Shown here piece by piece: positions 1-4,540 of a stretch of DNA of 6,000 nucleotides. A program made the translations under genes and the position numbers. The stretch covers positions 1 through 6,000 of the forward strand of contig JAHEDF010000259.1 of the NCBI GenBank assembly GCA_024641365.1, read 5' to 3'. The first letter of the stretch is position 1, and every line of letters begins with the position of its first letter. Under the pieces are notes generated by a model, which ran no database searches, was not told the origin of the DNA, and was given only the letters and a program-made list of their open reading frames with translations. Origin of the DNA: Planctomycetota bacterium. Its GTDB lineage: Bacteria > Planctomycetota > UBA11346.

Positions 1-321
1 TCAGTCACGTTAGATAATGAACGAAAAGAGAGCCGATGGTGTATAGATGACAACGGCACTGGTTTATCTCCTGACTTTATCGAACCATTTACCAATGCCT
101 GTGCGCGCGGTGAGGTCATGCCTGGCACCCCTGGATTTGGTCTGGGGCTGGCATTAGCCATTGCCAATGTGCGTTTACTCGGTGGACACATAGAATTAGT
201 AAAGACCTCCCATGAAGGCACGAGCGTAGTTGTGGTGTTGCCACTCGATCATGCGGCTGGCAATCGTGGCCGCGAAGGCTCAGAAGTGTTTCGTAAACAG
301 CACACTCATGCACCCAGCTGA
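1..321 (+). CDS. Sensor histidine kinase, C-terminal ATPase end (5' partial)
   Basis: The frame is open from the first base to a TGA at 319-321, giving 106 visible residues; the start lies left of the window. The visible part is the end of a HATPase_c (GHKL) domain. IDDNGTGL (residues 15-22) is the DxGxG box that contacts the adenine, FIEPF (residues 27-31) is the F box, and GFGLGLALA (residues 46-54) is the glycine-rich G2 box of the ATP lid. GGHIEL and a GTSVVVVLP strand follow, which is the usual end of the fold. A charged tail of about 25 residues (RGREGSEVFRKQHTHAPS) extends beyond it. The role is ATP-dependent autophosphorylation and phosphotransfer to a response regulator. The sensor region, dimerisation helix and phospho-acceptor histidine are out of view, so the signal is unknown. 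No response regulator gene follows; it may lie upstream or be unlinked. Confidence 0.9.
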   Translation, partial: SVTLDNERKESRWCIDDNGTGLSPDFIEPFTNACARGEVMPGTPGFGLGLALAIANVRLLGGHIELVKTSHEGTSVVVVLPLDHAAGNRGREGSEVFRKQHTHAPS

Positions 322-397
322 TAACCAAAGTGGCAGTGAGTATTTGACCATCAGCGTCGTAGCACCACCCTGCACGCTTCTGCCTCACGCCACATTT

Positions 398-402
398 CGG
401 AG
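398..402 (+). promoter_or_regulatory. Ribosome binding site of the ferredoxin-NADP+ reductase gene
   Basis: CGGAG lies 5 bases before the ATG at 408. It supports that start over the in-frame ATG at 432 (codon 9), which is preceded only by an A-rich AAGAAG. The eight extra residues are Lys-rich (MSDVLKKK) and the beta-barrel domain begins just after them. Confidence 0.6.
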
Positions 403-407
403 TTTGC

Positions 408-1247
408 ATGTCAGACGTTCTCAAAAAGAAGATGAAAACAGCCACATTAGTTGAAAAAACCATACTTGGCGGTGGGCGCTTAGGCGTATTTAAATTAAAA
501 CCCGATGACGAAGAGCGTTGGTGGTATCAAGCAGGTCAATACACCACATTAGCATTAGATACCGATCAACATGGTTTTGTACCGCGCGCCTATTCCATTG
601 CTGGTAGCCCGCTTGATGAGGGCATTTTAGAATTTTATATCGCTTTAGTGGACAATGGGCAACTGACGCCAACTATTTTTAAACAAGAAGTCGGGTCCAA
701 ATTTTATTATTTATCGCCGAAAGGCAAATTCACCATTTCAAAAGCAAATAAGAAAACCTTAATCATGGTTGCAACCGGTACCGGATTAGCGCCATTTGTC
801 GCACAAATTCGTTCACTGTGGAAATTACATAAGTCTGGCATTACCTGCCCATATCGCGTCGTGTTATTTTATGGTGCAAGTTACAGTGATGAATTTGGCT
901 ATCGCGAAGAATTAGAACAATATGCAGCGACTGCGGATTTTAATTTCACCTTTATGTGTACGTCTTCGCGTCCTGACGCTGCTCGAGGTTGGACATCCAG
1001 CATTGCGAAAGGGCGCGTTAATGAAGTGGTGCGTACTGTTTTCGGCTGGGACATTCCAGCTGGTCGTACCGTCGAATTACCAACAGGGGTTGATGGTCCC
1101 ACATTAAAAAATGATCTGCTGTCAGCAGGTGCGGAACAAGTTGCCTTTTTAGCGTGTGGTAATCCCGGGATGATTGACGATTTGAAAGAACCTATCGCCG
1201 CTGCTGGCATTGGCACCTATTTAGTCGAAGAATTTTGGAAAGCGTAA
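408..1247 (+). CDS. fpr: Ferredoxin/flavodoxin-NADP+ reductase (FPR type)
   Basis: This 279-residue flavoprotein is predicted to be cytoplasmic and to move electrons between NADPH and ferredoxin or flavodoxin. The N-terminal FAD barrel spans about residues 10-105 and contains RAYSIAGSP (60-68), the RxYS flavin-binding motif. The C-terminal NADP domain spans about 115-279. It has GTGLAPF (124-130) for the pyrophosphate, LFYGAS (153-158), CTSSRP (184-189) with a later GRV (202-204), and ACGNPGM (249-255). The Ser-Arg pair at 187-188 plus GRV resembles the 2'-phosphate pocket of bacterial FPRs, so NADPH is the likely nucleotide; that is inference. No signal peptide, iron-sulfur or oxygenase domain is present, so it is a stand-alone reductase slightly longer than the usual bacterial length of about 250-260. 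The end reads EEFWKA, placing a Trp near the flavin as in E. coli Fpr but two residues from the terminus. Translation stops at TAA followed at once by an in-frame TAG. The 86-base gap after the kinase gene shows no clear promoter or terminator. Confidence 0.93.
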   Translation: MSDVLKKKMKTATLVEKTILGGGRLGVFKLKPDDEERWWYQAGQYTTLALDTDQHGFVPRAYSIAGSPLDEGILEFYIALVDNGQLTPTIFKQEVGSKFYYLSPKGKFTISKANKKTLIMVATGTGLAPFVAQIRSLWKLHKSGITCPYRVVLFYGASYSDEFGYREELEQYAATADFNFTFMCTSSRPDAARGWTSSIAKGRVNEVVRTVFGWDIPAGRTVELPTGVDGPTLKNDLLSAGAEQVAFLACGNPGMIDDLKEPIAAAGIGTYLVEEFWKA

Positions 1248-1276
1248 TAGCACGCCAGAATAATATTTTTAGTGTT

Positions 1277-1313
1277 ATGAGTTAAATGTAGTCCGAAAAT
1301 CCGAACTCATTTT
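1277..1313 (+). terminator. Possible weak intrinsic terminator after the reductase gene
   Basis: ATGAGTT (1277-1283) and AACTCAT (1304-1310) are perfect 7-base inverted arms around a 20-base loop. Read on the plus strand, four T residues (1310-1313) follow directly. The stem is short and AT-rich, the loop long and the T run short, so it would be weak. The right arm overlaps the TGA stop of the convergent sigma gene (1307-1309). Read on the minus strand, no T run follows, so the signal suits only the reductase transcript. Confidence 0.35.
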
Positions 1314-3586
1314 ACTCGCAACACCATAATATAACCGTCTTTGTCACCACCTATCGCCGATTGTACGGCGTGATGAAAGCGCGGCTGATGTTCCGCATTA
1401 TCCCCATTTTTGACATCGCCGCCGATGACAATCCACCCATTACGACAAGCAACATGGCGAATATTACTATTATTAAAGTAGCCAGATTGCAGCATTTTAA
1501 AATCACGGTCATAAACAGCTAAATACCCGCCGCCCTGATAGGCACCCTCTACATGTGGATACCAGGGTTTGTGTAGTGGGAAATTTGACGCCGATGAACC
1601 AACCACAAAAGTAGTTCCTGACTGATCACTGGCCATATGTTCTATTGCTAATCCATTTGCTCGTTGTGGTGATAACCATGCACACATCCAGGTTCCTTTT
1701 TCTAAAGTACCTGTTTTGGAATCAACGCGAAATACGACACTCGTTTTTGATGCACCTTTAAATCCATGTCCTGGGCTTTTTTGATAAACATCTTTCATCA
1801 CGGCTTCATCTAATGGCTTATTTGGATCCGCTGGGTCACGCGTACACACTGAATTACCACCATCCGCAAATAACGTCATTAAAAATTTACCGTCTGTTGT
1901 TACATTGATGGCGTTGCCACTGGTATCTGCCATTAATCCATTGCCGCCAAATTTTGCGCTAACCTGTTTTTTCGGATCTGGATTCCATAGTTCCCATTGT
2001 TGCTTCCCATCGCGATCAAAACCAAAAGCAAAGGGATCTTTCCATGGTTCTTTACCCGTATGGGTCATCCCATAACCAATAACAGCTGCGATGCCGGATT
2101 CCGAATCGACGCTAATCGCACTTGGGCGATTCTGACCATGTGGTTTCCAGGTTGCCGTCCAGCGTTCTTGACCTTTCTTCGTATCAAAACGTACCATTTT
2201 ATTATCGGACAACACGAGCAAATCGCCATTTCCATCAATAGCGAAATCGCTAGATTTATCTCTATATAAAATCCATTCAATATTTTTTGCACTCGCATCT
2301 AATTTTGCAACAAAGGTTCCTTTTCCTGTACCGCCACCTAAATCCACACCTGTTTTATTGTCACCTAAAATATAAATAGCACCGCTCTCATCGAGTGTCA
2401 TTTTCTTAATAGCAGCCTGTCCATATCCAAATGCGGTAATACTTAAAATCGAACGGCCATCATGTGATAAACGCGCAATCATACCTCGACGACTTGGATG
2501 AAAGCTATTCTTATCTTTTGGATCGGGCGCAGGTTCTGATGACAATACACTAGCTGGGCCTAAAACAATTCGCTCTTTTGCTTCTGCGGTAGAATCAACC
2601 AAATTTGCTGCAACTACAATGGTATGATCAGGTGCAATGGCGATACCAAAAATTGCATCGTTTCCAATTCCGCCAAAAGGCGAAGCGCTCACCACGACTA
2701 ACGGACCATCATTACCAATTATATCCGCAGGAGCAGCTGGCGCGTTTTGAGGCGTTAATCGTTCGCCTGCAACTCCTACAAATCGCCATGCATTCGTTTC
2801 AGTTGTTGTCGGATCAGCAGGCGTTTGTGTAGAAAATGTTTGCAACGCGGCAACACTACCGCCTCCTACGAGAGCACTGACAATTGCTACTTTCGCCACA
2901 AATAAACTTGTTCCTGTTGCACTTGTTTTTGCCACCGCTGCCGCCGAGCCACCAACACCAAGGTGGCTGGCCATGGTCATTTTTCCTAATTCATTCATTA
3001 ACGTCAGCGGGACTTGGACGGCGACATCATTTTGTAGGACAATTCCCAGCGCCGCAACAGAATGCACAACACCACGGGCAGCTAATCGTTCACGTAACGC
3101 ATCAAGCCCCATCTGTAATTTGCGTGATATAGTTGATTGTGACATATTTAATTGTTGGGCTAATTCACTTTGATTGGCGCCTTGTAAATAATGTGCCACT
3201 AAAACAGCTCGTTGCTCTTCCGGAATTTCTGCCATCGCTTCATCTAATAATGGACTTATTTCTGACCACGGTTTATCCGGTTGTGGCTCAGGGACGATTG
3301 CCTGTTCTTTCCGACGCTTATGTGCTGCTTCGCGGCGCACCAAATCAACAGCTTTTCCGTGCGCGACACGATGGAGCCACCCAACTAATGAGCCGGTCAC
3401 TTCCCCTGGCTGTCGTAATAAATGCATGAAGGTTTCTTGTGTCGCATCTTCTGCCAAAGCACTGTCATTCAGTACGCGACGACAGACACCAAACACCATC
3501 TTGGCATGGCGGTGGACCAGCTCACCAAACAGGTCGCCATTGCGAGTAGAAACGAAATCAGCCAGCAATAATTGATCAGCACGCAT
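1307..3586 (-). CDS. Membrane-anchored ECF sigma factor fused to a beta-propeller-like domain
   Basis: This is a 759-residue single-chain protein. Sigma region 2 is at about residues 16-85 (FGELVHRHAKMVFGVCRRVL, then DSALAEDATQETFMHLLRQ, the core-binding and -10 recognition helices). Region 4 is at about 115-168 (IPEEQRAVLVAHYLQG, then the helix-turn-helix QSELAQQLNMSQSTISRKLQ). RERLAARGVVHSVAALG and an Ala/Gly-rich linker lead to a hydrophobic segment at about 227-249 with Lys220 and Lys232 on the N-terminal side. That suggests sigma in the cytoplasm and the rest outside. The final 500 residues contain repeated 'D..G..y..G...fvakld..g' units like SBBP/PQQ propeller blades, at about 314-386, 395-441, 448-480, 489-533, 551-634, 646-707 and 708-758. 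Seven blades is my reading by eye. Ordinary ECF sigmas are about 160-200 residues, so most of the chain is the extra domain. The ATG at 3586 is fixed by an in-frame TAA five codons upstream (GGA CTC TGC CGT between) and AAGGA nine bases upstream. The signal and target promoters are unknown, and no anti-sigma gene is adjacent. Confidence 0.88.
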   Translation of the reverse strand: MRADQLLLADFVSTRNGDLFGELVHRHAKMVFGVCRRVLNDSALAEDATQETFMHLLRQPGEVTGSLVGWLHRVAHGKAVDLVRREAAHKRRKEQAIVPEPQPDKPWSEISPLLDEAMAEIPEEQRAVLVAHYLQGANQSELAQQLNMSQSTISRKLQMGLDALRERLAARGVVHSVAALGIVLQNDVAVQVPLTLMNELGKMTMASHLGVGGSAAAVAKTSATGTSLFVAKVAIVSALVGGGSVAALQTFSTQTPADPTTTETNAWRFVGVAGERLTPQNAPAAPADIIGNDGPLVVVSASPFGGIGNDAIFGIAIAPDHTIVVAANLVDSTAEAKERIVLGPASVLSSEPAPDPKDKNSFHPSRRGMIARLSHDGRSILSITAFGYGQAAIKKMTLDESGAIYILGDNKTGVDLGGGTGKGTFVAKLDASAKNIEWILYRDKSSDFAIDGNGDLLVLSDNKMVRFDTKKGQERWTATWKPHGQNRPSAISVDSESGIAAVIGYGMTHTGKEPWKDPFAFGFDRDGKQQWELWNPDPKKQVSAKFGGNGLMADTSGNAINVTTDGKFLMTLFADGGNSVCTRDPADPNKPLDEAVMKDVYQKSPGHGFKGASKTSVVFRVDSKTGTLEKGTWMCAWLSPQRANGLAIEHMASDQSGTTFVVGSSASNFPLHKPWYPHVEGAYQGGGYLAVYDRDFKMLQSGYFNNSNIRHVACRNGWIVIGGDVKNGDNAEHQPRFHHAVQSAIGGDKDGYIMVLRVK

Positions 3587-3595
3587 ACGGCAGAG

Positions 3596-3600
3596 TCCTT
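3596..3600 (-). promoter_or_regulatory. Ribosome binding site of the sigma-propeller gene
   Basis: On the minus strand AAGGA sits nine bases before the ATG at 3586. The next in-frame ATG (codon 30) would cut into sigma region 2, so the upstream start is preferred. The rest of the 121-base gap (3587-3707) shows no convincing -35/-10 pair; TTTAGC and TGTACT spaced by 17 bases are weak matches at best. Confidence 0.55.
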
Positions 3601-3671
3601 AACAGATAGAGTACATTACATAGTCGTAGCTGGCTAAACTTTTATGCAGGCAAGCTGTAACGCCTTTATAT

Positions 3672-3703
3672 GACAACAGCTACCATATCCGACAGCGGTT
3701 GTC
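3672..3703 (-). terminator. Stem-loop between the isomerase and sigma genes
   Basis: GACAAC (3672-3677) pairs with GTTGTC (3698-3703). After one mismatch, GCT (3679-3681) pairs with AGC (3694-3696), giving nine base pairs around a 12-base loop. It begins five bases after the isomerase stop codon in the direction of transcription. No T run follows on either strand, so it is not a classical intrinsic terminator. It could be a factor-assisted end, an mRNA-stabilising hairpin that lowers expression of the downstream sigma gene, or an operator with dyad symmetry. The structure is visible; the role is inference. Confidence 0.4.
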
Positions 3704-3707
3704 GTTC

Positions 3708-4523
3708 TTACTGCAAGGCTTGCAGATAACCCTGCCATGCAGTCATAGATTGCAGCGCATTGGTGCGCTGGTCTCCTTTGACATTATAACACTGAAGACC
3801 TATTGGGCCTTGGTAATTAATCGTACGTAATGTCCGCAACAGTGCCAACACATCAAATGCTCCGACACCCAATGGTTTAATTAATTTATCCCATCCGCCA
3901 TCATGTTCTGCACCATGAATGGATACCATTTTCAGCCACGGCGCAGATTCCGCCAGCAAAGCTTCAAAACGTTTTTCATTACCTGCGCGTAATTCGTGAC
4001 AAAGATTAAAAGACACACCAACAAGTGGATTATTAATTTTTTTAACCACCGTAAGTGCTTGCTCCATGGTCGCTATTCGAAAACCATAATGCGGATAAAT
4101 AACCACCGTAATACCAAGCGCCGTTGCTGGATCAGCAACTAAACGAACTGCAGCAGCAGCTGCATCATCATCGCCTTTGCCACGTACAGTAAGCCACAAA
4201 ACAGTAGAACGACCTTTTAGTAAAGGTAACGCTGGTAATAAATCTTTATCGCAAGTCGGTGGATTCCCGAGCTCACAATTAACATATAAACTAACTATTT
4301 GTGAGTTAGCTGCGTCGAATGCTTTTTGACGCTCTGCTAGAGCGCCAATGCCAGAAAAACCAATGCCCGCATAACCGCATTCTGTGACAAATGCCGCTTG
4401 TTGTTCTATTGATAGAGAACCACGACCAACGCCATTATCGAAAATAAAAAAAGCATTTTCGGCAGCTGCTAGCGGAAATAGCCATGCCAGCATGCTACAT
4501 AAAATAAAAACCAAACGTTGCAT
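3708..4523 (-). CDS. Exported TIM-barrel sugar isomerase/epimerase-like protein
   Basis: This 271-residue protein belongs to the xylose isomerase-like TIM-barrel (AP endonuclease 2) superfamily. Residues 1-21 form a signal peptide: Arg3, a hydrophobic core (LVFILCSMLAWLFPL), then AAA before Glu22, so cleavage after Ala21 is likely and the mature protein would be periplasmic. Barrel motifs follow in order: GYAGIGFSG (50-58), VVIYPHYGF (140-148), GVSFNLCHEL (169-178), MVSIHGAEHDGG (199-210), LGVGAFDV (218-225) and GPIGLQCYN (239-247). His145, His176 and His203 are candidate metal or substrate ligands. Residue 244 is Gln, in a strand where many isomerases of the superfamily carry a metal-binding Glu. 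The sugar and reaction cannot be named; related proteins are usually annotated only as sugar phosphate isomerase/epimerase, and a phosphorylated substrate is doubtful for an exported protein. I chose the ATG at 4523 over the GTG at 4529, which overlaps the ribosome binding site. The gene lies 17 bases after the cytochrome gene, so co-transcription is very likely. Confidence 0.85.
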   Translation of the reverse strand: MQRLVFILCSMLAWLFPLAAAENAFFIFDNGVGRGSLSIEQQAAFVTECGYAGIGFSGIGALAERQKAFDAANSQIVSLYVNCELGNPPTCDKDLLPALPLLKGRSTVLWLTVRGKGDDDAAAAAVRLVADPATALGITVVIYPHYGFRIATMEQALTVVKKINNPLVGVSFNLCHELRAGNEKRFEALLAESAPWLKMVSIHGAEHDGGWDKLIKPLGVGAFDVLALLRTLRTINYQGPIGLQCYNVKGDQRTNALQSMTAWQGYLQALQ

Positions 4524-4528
4524 ACTCA

Positions 4529-4532
4529 CTCC
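4529..4532 (-). promoter_or_regulatory. Ribosome binding site that sets the isomerase start
   Basis: On the minus strand GGAG lies five bases before the ATG at 4523. The in-frame GTG at 4529-4527 shares its first base with this GGAG and so cannot be the start it serves. A TAA lies in frame just upstream, two codons before that GTG. The true protein is therefore two residues shorter than the longest frame. The site sits in the 17-base spacer after the cytochrome stop codon. Confidence 0.65.
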
Positions 4533-4540
4533 GCTTTAAT

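Noticed and set aside
344..372. TTGACC resembling a -35 element upstream of the reductase gene
   Set aside because: No acceptable -10 lies 15-19 bases downstream; the bases there are GC-rich (around CACCCTGCAC).
116..463. A 115-codon open frame on the minus strand across the kinase end and the reductase start
   Set aside because: It overlaps two well-supported plus-strand genes, resembles no family I know, and is Cys/Trp/His-rich in the way of antisense frames.
899..1216. A 105-codon minus-strand frame inside the reductase gene
   Set aside because: It is antisense to the NADP domain, whose motifs are intact in the plus frame; it shows no coding features of its own.
3711..3725. Perfect palindrome CTGCAAG-G-CTTGCAG at the end of the isomerase gene
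   Set aside because: It encodes the last residues LQALQ of a repeated Leu-Gln pattern, and no T run follows on either strand, so coding explains it well enough.
4494..4499. Cys9 of the isomerase leader as a lipoprotein cysteine
   Set aside because: The residues before it are FIL, not a small residue as a lipobox needs, and a normal signal peptidase I site (AAA before Glu22) follows.
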